Shown: in pieces, positions 12,801 to 25,000 of the stretch
Numbering within the stretch: the stretch's first letter is position 1
Layout: every line of letters starts with the position of its first letter
From: Pisaster brevispinus
Taxonomy: Eukaryota > Echinodermata > Asteroidea > Forcipulatida > Asteriidae
Assembly (NCBI GenBank): GCA_023634235.1
Contig: JAMKCF010000019.1
Location: forward strand, 7,381,947 to 7,445,946
Direction: 5' to 3'
Length of the DNA stretch: 64,000 bases
Notes under the pieces: generated by a model
The model's database searches: none
What the model was told of the DNA's origin: nothing
The model's input: only the letters and a program-made list of their open reading frames with translations
Made by a program: the position numbers and the translations under genes

Positions 12801-15800
12801 TTCTGTGTGCGTTTCAATTGTTTCATGATCTATGTATTTACCTCTAAAATGGCAGCAGGATGATGTCTATAACAATAATACAGTCGACTCTCGTTAATAC
12901 AAGTTCCGCCAAACTGGCCCGTTTTCCTTGTATTATCCGAAACTCGTCTTAAATGCAGCGCACTATTATAGAAATGTCTTCATAGTGCATGCACAGGCTA
13001 AAACAAAGCGGTTTGCTTCCTAGTACAGTTCTTACGAGCATCCTGTACACAAGAATATCAATGATAAATGCATTTTTTCTTGACTAATTAATCATAGAAA
13101 TTTAATATTGTGTATAACTCAAGATAAAAATCATAGCAAAAAGATGTAAAACTTGAAGACAAACTGTTGGTTGATTGCTGGTTACAACACAAGGGTACCA
13201 GTCAAAAGGTGCTCCGAGTGGTCCAGCTGGCTACATGTGTAGTTCAGTGTTGAAAAGCACCCTAGTTCAGTTGAAATGTTGTCTAGTGAAAAAGCTGACA
13301 AACTACTGAAATGACAAGAGTCCTACTGGCTAGTTACTAAAAAGGTTAAGGGCAAACCCTACGTACAATTAAACATTTTCAGTGTACAGCATTCCCTCAT
13401 TATAAAAATTCAACCAAAAGTTACTGTCTGAATTTTTCTTTGAAAACAGAAAGCTTGGCCCCTTTGTTTTTCAGTGTCAAATAATGTGGAGGGTTGACTG
13501 AGGGATTTCATAATCATACAAAGAAAAATACAAGGTAGGCCTACATGTAGAGTGTACAAGAAATCATTCATAAAATATTTTGCTCAAAAATATATATAAT
13601 ATGCACCATGGGTAAAATTGACCATACCATATGGACCATTAAATACTGTCACCCAGACTGTAGCTATTATATTATGCAATTTCAATACCCTTGAAACTCA
13701 GCGCATTCCAAGAGCTCTTTACTGGCCTCCCTGATAACATCTTTCTTCAGTCACCATTTGGGTTTTGTTGTTTTTTCAATTTCAAGCAATGTGTGTGTGA
13801 AATTTTGAGAGCAACTAAACTCTATTACGTGGCACCACAAATTGGGTACAACACATGAGCAAACCAACCAAATGTTGGGGCTGGGAGGCTGGCATTAAAG
13901 TGGCTCTCAGATACGTAATTTGTACTGAAAAAGAAAACACCACATTTGCAAACAGTTTTGGAAAAGAACAGACTGAGTTTTATGTTTGATATCTGTTTTA
14001 ACTGTTCTTTCTTTTCTACATTTACAGGCCAACATAAAGATAAAAAGTTATTTACAATGGAGTCTAATTTCTTGTTAATGTAGCTGACTCCATGTAGATG
14101 TACAACACATGGTATTTGTTTCTTGGAAAAGAGTCTAACAAATTTATTGAGTACATTGTAGCCTACATCTGGTTTAGGCTTTTAAAGACTTTTCAGGCTA
14201 TTAAATACAATTTTGCTGATTTTTCTTGGGCCCCCCCCAAAAAAAAATGAAAATCAGATTCAAGTAGGAAGAATATCATGCCTGATTACTGCACCATTGA
14301 CTATACATTGTACATTTCATATACAGTATACATTTAAAACTTTTAAACTCATACAAAAAATCCGAGTTCAGTTAAGGCTGTTAGGAGAGATAAAACAAAG
14401 ACACTACATGTATCTGTGCATACTTAATTGGTATGATCGGCATAAATATGAAAATCTGTGTGCAGCTTTATCACCAACCCCCAGCATGTAAATCAAGATC
14501 TTCCAAATTAATGTCATAAATGTACAGTATGCGATAATCAAATTCCGGAGATATTCCAAGGGCATTGTGCCTAGACCACGTAGCTGTCTCCTGCCAGAAT
14601 ACACTACTGCCTGGTACCTTTGGCTTGTTATTAAATTAATGGACAATTACTAATTGACAGTGTATATCCATCAAGGAGACATGATGTACAAATTACATTA
14701 GGCCAAAGCAAGGAGGCTTGCAACAAGCAGTGGACTGGCAGATTGCCGCTAATGGAGATTTAGTGAATTATTCCAGCTACACTGCACCGGTGGGACATAG
14801 GCTGAATCAGCAAGAATCCACCTTAGATAAACACAACATGTAGCGGGTGTCAAGCATGTACATGCGCGTGTAAGTTAAACATGAACTGTATGAGCACTTT
14901 GCTTAACGCTGGGTTCTAATCAACTGAACAGGACAGTGAATGAAAACAACTGTACAGTACTTCTGCTTTCCCCATCTTCAACTAAACATCTTCTGATCAT
15001 CCTACAAAGAATTGAACCACAGAATCTTAGTCATTGTAGTGACAAGATGGACAGAAACAATATCTGGGCTCACATCAGGTACGCATAGTCACCTTGGCCT
15101 GTACACCTACACTGCCAACTGTGTAGGCCTAACACATGTGAAGTGTTGAAACTAAGAATGACATCATAACATGTCTATTAAATGAGTGGGGGTTTATTGT
15201 GAATTACACTGCAGTGTTTTTTCTTTTCTAGTGCAGAAGACATGGGTATCTAGACAACTCCATCAGGGATGTCCTGTTAGTGTTTTCCTCTACTACTGGG
15301 ATGCAAATACATCCACCGCTCATTTTTGTAAAGCACAACACGCACCAATTAAAAATTCCAGTGTAATGCAAGTTTAAGCTTTCTTACACTTGTACATGAG
15401 CACAAACACTGGTACAGGTTGTTGAGAAATTGACCTAAAATGGATTGATCCATATACAACCACGGCCTGATACTTCACAAAGGCAATGAAGGCCACTACC
15501 TTGGGTGCCCCTTGAAATGTTCCAAGTAGAAATTTACATTTCCATCACTGAGGTGCCATATAGTTAAGAAAAGCTGCCTGGCCCTTACAAAAATGAAATA
15601 GGAAAGCCTGACTCTTCCACAGAACTGTAATTTTGATATACATGTACACCTGTGTTTACGATGAATCCATAGTGCAAATAGCCTTAGTGCTAAGCGCTTC
15701 TCACTTCATGACAATCCAAAAATGGTTCAAAGTAAAATGATCTTAATTTTATATTAAAATCTGACCTTGAGGATCTTACCTTTGGTGATCCTGGGCTTTG

Positions 15801-18800
15801 GGCCAGGTGAAAACAACAGCTGTTACAGTGTGGCTCGTTTTCATGGGGACAGTAAAGTTCATCATTGTGTAATAGAATATCCAGGTTAAGGTCATGGATC
15901 AGTCAGAAATATGTTAAGATATCAGGAATATGATGAGCCTGCCAGATACTATGACTGGATGCTTTGCAAGGGGATGCTTTGCATTTCCCACTGACAAAAG
16001 TATAGGGTTTTGAGTACAGGTAAAGCCCTTTTGGCAGTCAAGACTGCAATTCAGCAGGGGTCCCTTGCTTAATTTGAGCATGGTTGTGAAATTATACAAA
16101 TTGCACTTTATGTGAAAGGGCCACAATGTTTGGACTGTATACAAGGTCCTTACGAAATCATCTCAAACATTGCTACAATTTGTTGGCGGTCCAATCCTAT
16201 GACAAAACTGTCCGCTTTAGCAGTGTAGAAACTGACTAAATCAGTCATGCATGATGACAACTAAACAATCAGTGCTCATAAAGTTTGTAACAAGGGACAC
16301 TGGTTAATTTAAACTCATTGTGTAAAAAGGGCTTAAAAAGGGTGATGAATGACAACAAAGTTTATAACTATCCACGTATTAAAGGTATACTTACATACAT
16401 GTAACAACAAGCTCAAAAAACATTCAATCTAAACTGAGATGCTCTGAAATTTTTCCCTCAAAAACTTTAAATTTGTGTAAGGAATTTCTTTTAAACACAC
16501 AACTTGTGTCAACTATAGCTATTAATTTCATGACTGCGTACTCAAAATATTTATTTGACAATCATCTCCTCAGTTCATGTACTTTCTGAAGGTCTACAGA
16601 TAAAATCTTATTATCAGCGACTTTCTGCATCATAGCATAAATTTTGAGCAAGGATGGAATCTTGAGAGTTACTTTTAGGACATCGCCAGTCTCTGTTTGC
16701 TTTTACAGTACAAGGATTGATAGAACCTTTGAGCGCCATTGAAAAATCCTCCTTGGAAAAACATAATTAATCAAAGAGGTAAACAAAAGTCTGACCAGGA
16801 ATTTATAAACATTTACAGTAAATCATGGTGAGGAAATAAATAATGGCCTGCATGTACATTAACCAGTTGGTGTTGACAGTGGCAATAGTCTCTCTGCAGA
16901 CAGAGAAACTGTCTGTGATAGACCTTGGCAGGCACTGCTGTTTTGCCCTTATCACCGACATCTTGTTTTCTTTCAAAACCCCTTATCGAGAAGAATACAT
17001 CCTTAACAACTTCTACTTTATATTATGGTTTTACAATATGTTAATATTTATTTTCAAAGGGGGAAATGTAAAAATCACTGACAATGGTGCTGGTCTCCTT
17101 TGATATTGAGCTGTAGTGTCTTGCTGTCTACACGACTGCATTTTAGTGTTACTTGTGTTTTAAAACCAGCGAAATCTAATTACTTTTCCTTTCTGTGCGT
17201 GGACAAAAATAATTAAATCTATGCCAATCTTTTGCAGTGAGTAGTTTTATGAATTCTAAGCACCCACGAAACATGGCGTTTAAATTCAGTGCATGTTCAC
17301 CGATTTGAAGGTTTTAATCTCCGCGACTGATGTAGAACTGTGCTGTGCACTTTTATCACTCAACAAGTCTTCTCTCTTGGGAACAAACCACCCCAGGTTT
17401 TCCCTTCTTCGAGGGGTAACACAATCTCATGAATTATTAAACCAGAATATTGACTGACTAGCTTGGGTTTTGTAGACTCTGTTCATTTGTAAATCTATAG
17501 GGGAACATGATAGACACATGGCAGCATATATTGGAAAAGACTTGTTGGGTTTAAGTCTCCATTTTATGCATCAGTGCTTTAATCAACTCAATATTCCACG
17601 TCCGTGTAGAAAACTTGTTTAAATGTTTGTTCTTCTCTGTAATTTTTTCAAGAAGATATTGAACTGTAATTTAATGAAGGCCTACTTGACTTTAAATGGA
17701 TAACAAAGATGGCCAGTGCCAAATTCACTTTTGAATTGTACTACATACTGCATGTTTAGTATAGCTCAGATATAGAACGCCGGCACTTACAATAATCCGG
17801 AGGTCACAGGTAAAAGTCCCGCTTCAGTCAAATTTTTTTAAACCCCCAAATTTAGTTTTTATATAACAAATGATTCATTTGGTAAATTGTACAGTAACTG
17901 TTCATGGACCTTTCAATCTAAAAAAATAATCCAGAAAAAAACCCATACATGTACATGGTGAGGTAAGCATACATGTGCACCCCCCCCCCCCCCAGGCCTG
18001 CATTTACACTGAGTGAGGCTTACATTACAAGGCTTCACAAACCTACCTTCATTGTATGTACATGTACATTGTAGATGCATTTTGAACCAATGGGTCAACC
18101 ATGCCCAAGAAAGGCAAAATTATAGGCAAATAAAAATCTCAATTCTGTCCAATGTTTACCCTCATGCTGGTCAGCCCAATTGTGATGCAAATTAATCAAG
18201 CAATCAGATGGAGTCAGGCTGCCTTTGGGAGCAGGGTCCATGGCTACAGTATTTAAGTAGAGCCTCCAGATAAATGCAATGATTAGAATCTCTGGTCACC
18301 GCATTTGCATACATTGTAAATCTAGTGTGTATAAAGAAAGACAAACTTGCAGCTACACAATCAGATGGTCAAAATGATTAACACAGTCTGTCTGCAGGGC
18401 GTATGCATTGTAAGCTGTTGTTTGTAGGAGTGTACGACTCTAATTAACATCGACACTTCATGTCAGCCATTTTCAGACAGTTTGTTACATTTGCAATTAA
18501 TAGTACTGTAGGCTCATATAATATCTAAAAGTAAAATCCACACACCATAGAATGCTATTTAGTTTCAAGAGTAAACTGCTTTCACTTATAGTTTGATGTG
18601 AAAGGGGAATTAAAATTGTAACAATATTATTAATTATGGATAACCGAGGTTTGAAATGTGTTGGGCAAGCTCACTAGTACAATACGTGTTTTTGAATTCC
18701 AGTGTTTTATGCCAACTCATCACCAAGACCAGGTGACTCAAAGTCAACAGATTGTACACAGTGCAAAGCATGAACCTACTGAGTCTAATTTGTGGTTGTG

Positions 18801-21549
18801 AGACTACACAAGTTTAAAGTTACTTTTGATTCATGCTTTTTTGCCCATTAGGTTGAATTGGTAGGATTTTACGGAGTTGAATAAAATCAACTGTGTGAAA
18901 AACATTGGGGAGGGGGATGGGGCTGAAAAGGGATGAATTGTTTGGGGGTTTTGTTTTTCTTCTCTCATTTGAGAAATGCACGTTAAAATTAGAAGGTGTT
19001 AACACGGAGGTACATGTAAGACTCCCTCATGGGTGTTATAACAAGCGAATACCAGGTTGTCAAAATAGACACTGACAATGCTGCTGGCATTACAAGTTAA
19101 TACTATGACAGAAGAATCACTGAGCTGTGCTAAGCTGATTCCCTGTCCACACATGATAATAACTATCCTGATAGTGGATGAAGCAGAACTCAACAATGAT
19201 CTTCTTGTGGCAATAAACTGCTTACAAGAGTTGGCCCCTCCAACAGGTTGGACCAACAACAGGCATAATCTTTATTGCTCTTTTGTGCATGCAAAGTGCT
19301 ACACCACAGGTAAACATGAACAACACTAAACAGCATGCTGATTGTTTCCTATTTTAAGTATACCACAGTAACACATTGCATGGTGGCGGCCTACCAGTGC
19401 AGTAAACTGTGGTTTGCACCCTTTACTTCTACACACCATTGACCATTCCGAGACAACCCACCTCTTTCATCCAGGCCCTCCTCAACACAACCAGCTCATT
19501 ATAATCTCCAATTCAGAGATATTGAATTTATCGACTGGCAACAAGTTGTAGCGCGAGAGTGATGCGGGAGTCGGCAAGTTCTGGATTTACGTTCCTTGCT
19601 AAATAGTCCATTGTCTGACTTGCTGTACACTGAATGCCTACTGTAAGTCATCAATAATATCTGTTCTCACTGAATGCGTCCCATTGATCAGGGGCTGTGG
19701 TAACAACAGGTTGATGACGGCATTACAACCGAGTTTAAATTTACTACATGCAGCTTAGTTGATTTCATGGCTTGTTGTAGAGAGAGGTACTCTATGGTAC
19801 AACATGTTCTTTTTCTTCTTTTTTTAGGATGTGGCAAGGAAATTAACACAAGTAAAATGAAACTTTCACGGTGTAGGAAATGGCCATGCCATGAATTGCA
19901 TTGACAGGTTTAGGCCTACTTGTTACAATCTATCAGACTTCACCTTCTGTCCGATGAACTAGAAGCATTTCCTGATCAGTTGAGTTTATCTTTCCAACAA
20001 AATCCGGACTCACATTTCAAGGTACATATCAACCATTTAGAGCAAACTGTACTAGGTCCAATCTGTATGTGTTCAGACCAACAAAAAATTGTATGTAGTT
20101 ATCTAGGTGTCTGGTGTGTATTTAAGAACTAAGGTCCATGAAGTAACTTTACATTCTAAATGGTGAAATATCACATACATTGTAGTTCTAGATTTAAAAC
20201 ATTCACTTTGATTTCTGCCAACTCCTGTTTGAGACTCAAGTGTTCAAGTTCTATACATTCAAGAACAATTTGTCCGGAAACTGGTTTTTTTTATATTCTT
20301 AAACTGGTGTGCATCATTGAGTGTTTATAATACCCCCATTGGTTCTGTACTTAATCATCTGCAGTGTTTTAGACTTGGCCCTTTCTCACCCCTTGTTAAG
20401 ACATTTGCACAGTGAATGTAGTTGTCCAACTATCATTAGGAAAGGGGGTTGTTGGCTTGAAACAGGATGGGACCACCAAATGGAAATAATAAAGATCTTC
20501 TTGGAAAGCAAACTTGTTATAATTTTTGCACTTGTACTTATTGGTTACATTTTTTTTAAAAGAGTCATAGGCAGCATATGCCCCTCATATATCAAGACTC
20601 ATACTGTTTACCAATTACTGACCACATCCTTAGTGGCCCACAAACCCCACAGCACAGGCACAGAGCACCTCTTGTCCATACACCGTGTAGGGCTGCAATC
20701 CAGATGTTAACAAATATCAGAGACACTTTACAGCACACACAAAAATGAGACTTCAGCACAAACCCAGTAAAAAGGGGGGGGGGGTGGGATAGGACAGTTG
20801 TCATAAAGCCTAAGTGTTCAGATGCCGTGACAAGGGTTCTATATTAAAAATGGTCACTAGACACTGTGAGTCATCTCATGAGGTCCATCCAGTCCATGTA
20901 GATTTGGACTTGGTTTTTTGATTTATGGACGAGATTGTTGCAACAACCATGATTGCTATCTATCATTCAAATTCAAAGTATCATGCTTGAATTGCTTAGC
21001 CATGCTCATCACAATTTATCATGCTTAGTTTTGTAGGTAACGACATGTGCATTGGCAGTACCATATATGATATGATTGATACAAACATTTGATTCGATAC
21101 ACCCATCAGTGACTGTACTTGAGGTTGGGGTTCAGGTAATTTGATACCTGCTGATTAATGGCATCATAATGATAATGCTGATGGATGGAGCATCTTCATG
21201 TTATGATTGTTAATAAATTGATTGACTTGAGATTTAAACATAACATCAGCAACTGCAACAACTACAGTAAGCACACTGATATTAAGAAGTCTACACTCAA
21301 AATTAATAATTAACTACTACTGTTGATTAATTATTCAAAAAACGTTAATCGTCACAACTTACCATTGCCGATCATGCCGACTGTGTGTGAACGTTTGGAT
21401 ACACCCCCTTCAATGTCCCCTTCCAACGGCCTCTTCCTGGAGTCAACAGCGTCTCCATTTAGTCCCATGTCGATGATAGGTTGCCCAACCACACTATGCA
21501 TGGGGTGCATTGGCCCCAAATTAGCTCCCACGAACTCGGCAGTCGCCAT
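3689..21549 (-). CDS. NOVA1: NOVA-family KH-domain RNA-binding protein, 5' part (2 coding exons seen)
   Basis: NOVA proteins are nuclear RNA-binding regulators of alternative splicing that recognise YCAY clusters through three KH domains. Two exons join in frame: 21363..21549 (62 codons plus 1 nt) and 3689..3835 (2 nt, 48 codons, 1 nt). The first encodes an N-terminus containing DSRKRPLE and SKRSHT, closely resembling the vertebrate NOVA N-terminal nuclear-signal region. The second encodes [18 protein letters not shown] followed by [10 protein letters not shown] and [11 protein letters not shown], the first half of KH1 with its GxxG loop. Both junctions are GT-AG and phase 1. The exon expected to continue with TTERVCL is not found below 3689, so the gene is truncated by the window edge. 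The family call is secure. Whether this is one pro-orthologue of vertebrate NOVA1 and NOVA2 cannot be judged here. Confidence 0.93.
5077..5371 (+). repeat. tRNA-derived SINE
   Basis: It begins gtccgagtggcttagcac, like a Ser/Leu-type tRNA 5' end with A box, followed by a B-box-like gggttagagtccc. It then has the body gtgtccttgagcaagatgct and ends with gcgctatataagaac and an ATT-rich tail. A related copy is at 28140..28332 on the other strand. Confidence 0.7.
5390..5810. promoter_or_regulatory. CpG-rich patch in NOVA intron 1
   Basis: It contains ctattcctattggtag (inverted CCAAT), tcacgtggg (E-box), cgcgcgcac and a 16-bp palindrome ttaaacggccgtttaa (5743..5758). Variants of gtttaaacggc recur at 5428 and 5460. 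It could be a promoter/enhancer or an old CpG-rich repeat. Confidence 0.3.
7615..8475. repeat. Repeat-like block with multiple TGACGTCA palindromes
   Basis: Perfect CRE-type TGACGTCA sites are at 7676, 7687, 7824, 7984 and 8242, and GTCACGTGAC palindromes at 7808 and 8246. The word ctgtttcgc occurs near both ends (7631 and 8441). The right end has an 11-bp inverted repeat, agctgtttcgc (8439..8449) with 8461..8471. It looks like an interspersed element in NOVA intron 1. No coding capacity is visible. Confidence 0.5.
9131..9300 (-). repeat. Dispersed repeat family copy A
   Basis: Read on the minus strand it has ctggtcattgccttggtg and aatttcctcacagaggtgcc, matching copies at 15464, 42085, 50951 and 55561. 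Confidence 0.6.
12881..12962 (+). mobile_element. Possible pogo/Tc1-like terminal inverted repeat remnant
   Basis: The sequence after TA reads cagtcgactctcgttaatac, resembling the CAGT...CTCGTTA-type ends of pogo-family DNA transposons and their MITEs. No partner end or transposase was identified. Confidence 0.35.
13193..13365 (+). repeat. Dispersed repeat, copy 2
   Basis: accagtcaaaaggtgctcc, gagtggtccagctggc and gttcagtgttgaaaagcac parallel 3108..3255. It ends with ggctagttactaaaaagg, similar to words near 3645. Confidence 0.5.
15464..15610 (+). repeat. Dispersed repeat family copy B
   Basis: ggcctgatacttcacaaagg followed by gtgccccttgaaatgttcc. The same words in the same order occur in copy E (55561). 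Confidence 0.65.
17761..17835 (+). repeat. tRNA-like SINE fragment (third family), in NOVA intron 1
   Basis: tagctcagatatagaacgcc resembles a D-arm/A box. ggaggtcacaggtaaaagtc followed by ccgcttcagtcaa resembles a decayed T-arm/B box. The sequence past the B box (cagtcaatttttt) is shared with 49096..49175. Confidence 0.5.
17980..17993. repeat. Poly-C tract, one of several in the window
   Basis: C14 here. Comparable C or G runs are at 2851, 11105, 11975, 14231, 20774, 28532, 56548 and 57398, several followed directly by A or T runs. Confidence 0.85.
21363..21549 (-). CDS. NOVA1: NOVA coding exon 1 (N-terminus)
   Basis: Encodes 62 residues from [13 protein letters not shown] to GMIGN, plus the first base of a Gly codon. 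The ATG at 21549 has A at -3 and G at +4. An in-frame TGA lies 42 nt upstream (21589..21591), supporting this start if the exon is contiguous there. DSRKRPLEG at residues 36-44 is the recognisable NOVA signature. The donor on the minus strand is G|GTAAGT. Met/His/Pro-rich residues 14-18 are lineage-specific. Confidence 0.92.
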
Positions 21550-22045
21550 TTTCAAGAGCCGTGTTCGTCTAGCCTGCGTAAAGAGTTTTCAACGAGCAAC
21601 CCGTTGCGCTAGAGCAACGTCCGACGACCACCAACACAGAACGGTCGGTGATTTTTCCCCCACGACTCCACAAACTCACTGAATCACACACGGCTATACA
21701 CTGGAAACAACTCCTGAGGACCTAACGAACAGATATAATGCCTTACATTCGAAATGATCTCCTGAGGATGTCCTGTTTGACACTTCGGAGGCAGTCAGGG
21801 AGAACAAAGGTGTAAAATCTGGGCCGTGTTCAGATGCGGTCTGTTGTTTTCATCACCATCCGCGGTAGACTGCCGGTGTGCACAACAAGTTGCGGGGCAG
21901 CTAATCATGCGGCTTGGTGTGTGTAGTGTGAATGGTGCATACAAAATGCATGGGGATTGGTGGTACGTGATTAATGCAATGCGCATTGTATTATCATTGA
22001 CGAATGAGGGCGCGGACACCTCGCCCATTCGTTTCAACTCGTCAC
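21550..22045 (-). promoter_or_regulatory. NOVA 5' UTR and CpG-rich putative promoter
   Basis: This tract is visibly richer in G+C and CpG than the flanking AT-rich DNA (for example gaatgggcgaggtgtccgcg read on the minus strand, around 22010..22030). It lies directly upstream of the NOVA start codon and contains the in-frame stop at 21589..21591. A CACGTG E-box is at about 22042. No TATA box stands out, which fits a CpG-type promoter. The transcription start is not determined. Confidence 0.5.
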
Positions 22046-25000
22046 GTGTGCATTTTTACAGCTCAGTTTTTGTTTACATTTGGAGGTAGACAATTTACAG
22101 AAGTTATAAATTATTAACTTGCGTTCTGCATATCATTTGTGCGTGCTGTTTATATTAAAGTGAATTGTATATAATTGATACTGTAAAACACATTCATGTT
22201 CCATTGAGGAAGGAATGAACACACAAGGAATTTAACTATGAAAACCGTGTCTCCAAAATCATGTGAGAAGGATGTGATGGAAGTGACAGTCAACTTCCTG
22301 CCATTTATAAATAATATCACCCCGACATACCATTTTCTCAGAAAAAATAACAAATGGGCAAAACATTAAATCTAAAAACATTTCCCTTCACAACTTCAAT
22401 CCAAATTATTGCGCTCAACTATTTGAGGAATACTTTATCATTATATGTAATCATTTCACACAATTCATGGACAGTTTAGTGAAAAGCTGAAGCTACAAAA
22501 GCTTAGTTTTCATGCATACATCTTTTTACTTTGCATACAAACTTTCAAATTTCCATAAGTTCATATTTTCAGACTCTATTCCATTTAGGGGAATAATGTG
22601 GTAGTGATGGTACTACCAAAAGGTTTCCCAAGTAATAACCATGGAGAAATCAGCTGATAAGAGGACAGTGACAGGTAAAACATCAAGTCTGTGATTATAT
22701 TGAATAATGGCAATTTTTTAAAAACCAAAACCTTCACTCAACCAAAATCAATCCAATCCAATAAACTAAATTACTGAACTCATAATAAAGAATATCACTC
22801 TTAACACAAAGTGTGGTTTTTTCATTATTTTTTAATGGCATCATTTATTGAAACACGTTACAAAACAGTGGTGTGAGAGAGAGAAAGAGTAAAATAATGT
22901 GAGCCATCCATTTGAAGTCAATCCTCCAAAGACTGTGACACCATAGAGTTAAGATATACCAAACAGCTTCAAATTAATGACATGTTCTTGTGGCGGCAAA
23001 ACTTTGTATTTTTACCACAAAGCCTCGATCTGTTTCTAATTCCAGCTTTAAATGATGAACACATTTAAATTTTACATTCCGTTCTTCTTGTTGGTTGCCG
23101 TGAAGAACTGTTCCTTTTCAGTGGAAGGAAATTTGGCATCAGATCTTTCCTTGTAGTTTTTTATAAGGAAGGGGCTGGCTGAATGGGTCAAAAGTTTCAG
23201 ATTTTACTGACACAAAATTCAAAAGAAACTTCCTTCCACCAAAATTTTGTTTTTTTCTCATTTTGAATGCCATTGTACATTTGCTCTTAATGAGAAGAAG
23301 CTGTCCCTCAATGTAGCCCAAGAAAAACTCCCACATCATAAGAAAAGAAAGATGATTTGCAAAATCATGACAAATAACAATTATCTTGATAGAAATTAAT
23401 CACATGATGTTTTCTTGTTCATGCAAATATCAAATAACTTTTGGCAAACGAAAAACAACACTTGTAATGTTTTTTTATAATTTACAATTCGGGGTGCATT
23501 TAACACATACAAAATTGACTAAATTTTTTTAAGGTACCTGTATGCGCCTGCAAATAAAAAATGATGACAATGCGTAAGTTTTTTTGGGGGATACAAAGCA
23601 CAACAATGGAATGACTGCAAAAAACATAGTAAAACTTGAGGCAAAATGATGAAATATTTACCAAATATCTGTGAAGACAACTCAAATAAAGGAGTTTCCA
23701 AGAAATTAAACTTCAATTGGAAATGAAGTCTTTAATCAGTACTCTTTCATTTTCTGAAATCTGAATGAAACTATCTCTTACTTCTTGCACAGAAATTAAG
23801 GTGAAAAAATCATTAGATGAGTGAAGTTGTCCTCACTGATGATTGGCAATAGTCTCAATACAAAACAATGTTTAAAGTGTTACAAGGTAAGCGTTTGACG
23901 GTAAATTAATTTTAAAACAAAATGCTGTCAGTTTGTGAACCAACTAGTGACAAGAAAAGTTTCAAATACCATGGTCAGAAAATGAAAAATAGCATCTGTC
24001 ACGTACATTTAGGGGATTTTTGTTTCTTACAACTATGCACTTCTAGAACACCATTTATATTCATCTTACAGCTAAGTCTTCAAACATCAGACAAATAAAT
24101 CAAAGATTTTTACTGACACTGTGATAGCCAAAACAGAAGTCAGAAATTTAACTGTAAGAAACCCAGACTCTGATGAAGATAAGACATTTCTAGGGTTTTT
24201 TTTTTTCAATAACCTTTCCAAATTTTATTCTGCACTTATGGAGAGGATATTTATATTTTCTACTTTCGAGAAGAAAAAGACAACAAAATAACCCAAAACT
24301 TTCACCAGCTGTAATGGAAGCCTAGCAGCTTTATCAACAGTGCCAATCATAAAGAAAAATTGCTCCTTAATAAGTGAAAACAAAAAAGCTTTATATACTC
24401 ATTTAATTGCTAAATATTCACATGCAAATGAAACCAATAAAAATAGATACCTCCATAATGTCTTAACATAATGGCTGCATCAAACTAAATTATTCAAGGA
24501 TTTTAAAACTTAAAGAATATGTACTTTATACCGCTACTGTTCACTTTGATGTGATCTATGGAATACCAGCACAATCACTCTCACTATGTATTTAATTTGA
24601 TTTCAACTTTTGGATATTTAGAAACATTTTACATGTATAGAATGAAGTGCCTTTGATCACAAAGTTTCGCTACTTGAGATAAGATCCATCAGCTAAAAGT
24701 TACACTACCTACGGCAGAAGTTATCAACGAATCTACCAAACTGACATTTACATGCGCAATGGATGAACCACGGGAAATCAAATTTAAAAACCAATGTTAC
24801 AGTGGTAGCCCAAAGTGCAGTCTTTTTAGCTTAGATTTTACTACATGTACACAGCCCTAATTAAGTCAAGTTTTACCTTGGGCATTGGTTGACCAATATA
24901 TTTACCAAAGTCGGTAGCACTGTTATTAGTTACTTGTACATTTAGCTTGTATTTTCAAAGATTTTTCTAGGGACCCTTAAAAAGGGCGGACTAAAAGTTT

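Larger units (their letters stand above)
3836..21362 (-). other. NOVA intron 1 (17.5 kb)
   Basis: No additional exon is recognisable. Contents listed separately include SINE remnants (5077, 17761), a CpG-rich patch (5390..5810), the TGACGTCA-rich block (7615..8475), dispersed repeats (9131, 13193, 15464), a pogo-like end (12881) and poly-C/poly-G runs. Stretches 6560..7210, 14480..14860 and 17100..17420 are of higher complexity, could be conserved enhancers, and have no coding signature. Confidence 0.6.

Noticed and set aside
17761..17835. Functional tRNA gene
   Set aside because: A- and B-box-like words are present, but no acceptor stem or intact anticodon arm forms. The other tRNA-like loci also extend into SINE bodies.
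20321..20710. 129-codon plus-strand frame with hydrophobic stretches
   Set aside because: AT-rich chance hydrophobicity in NOVA intron 1, with no recognisable domain, splice context or codon bias.
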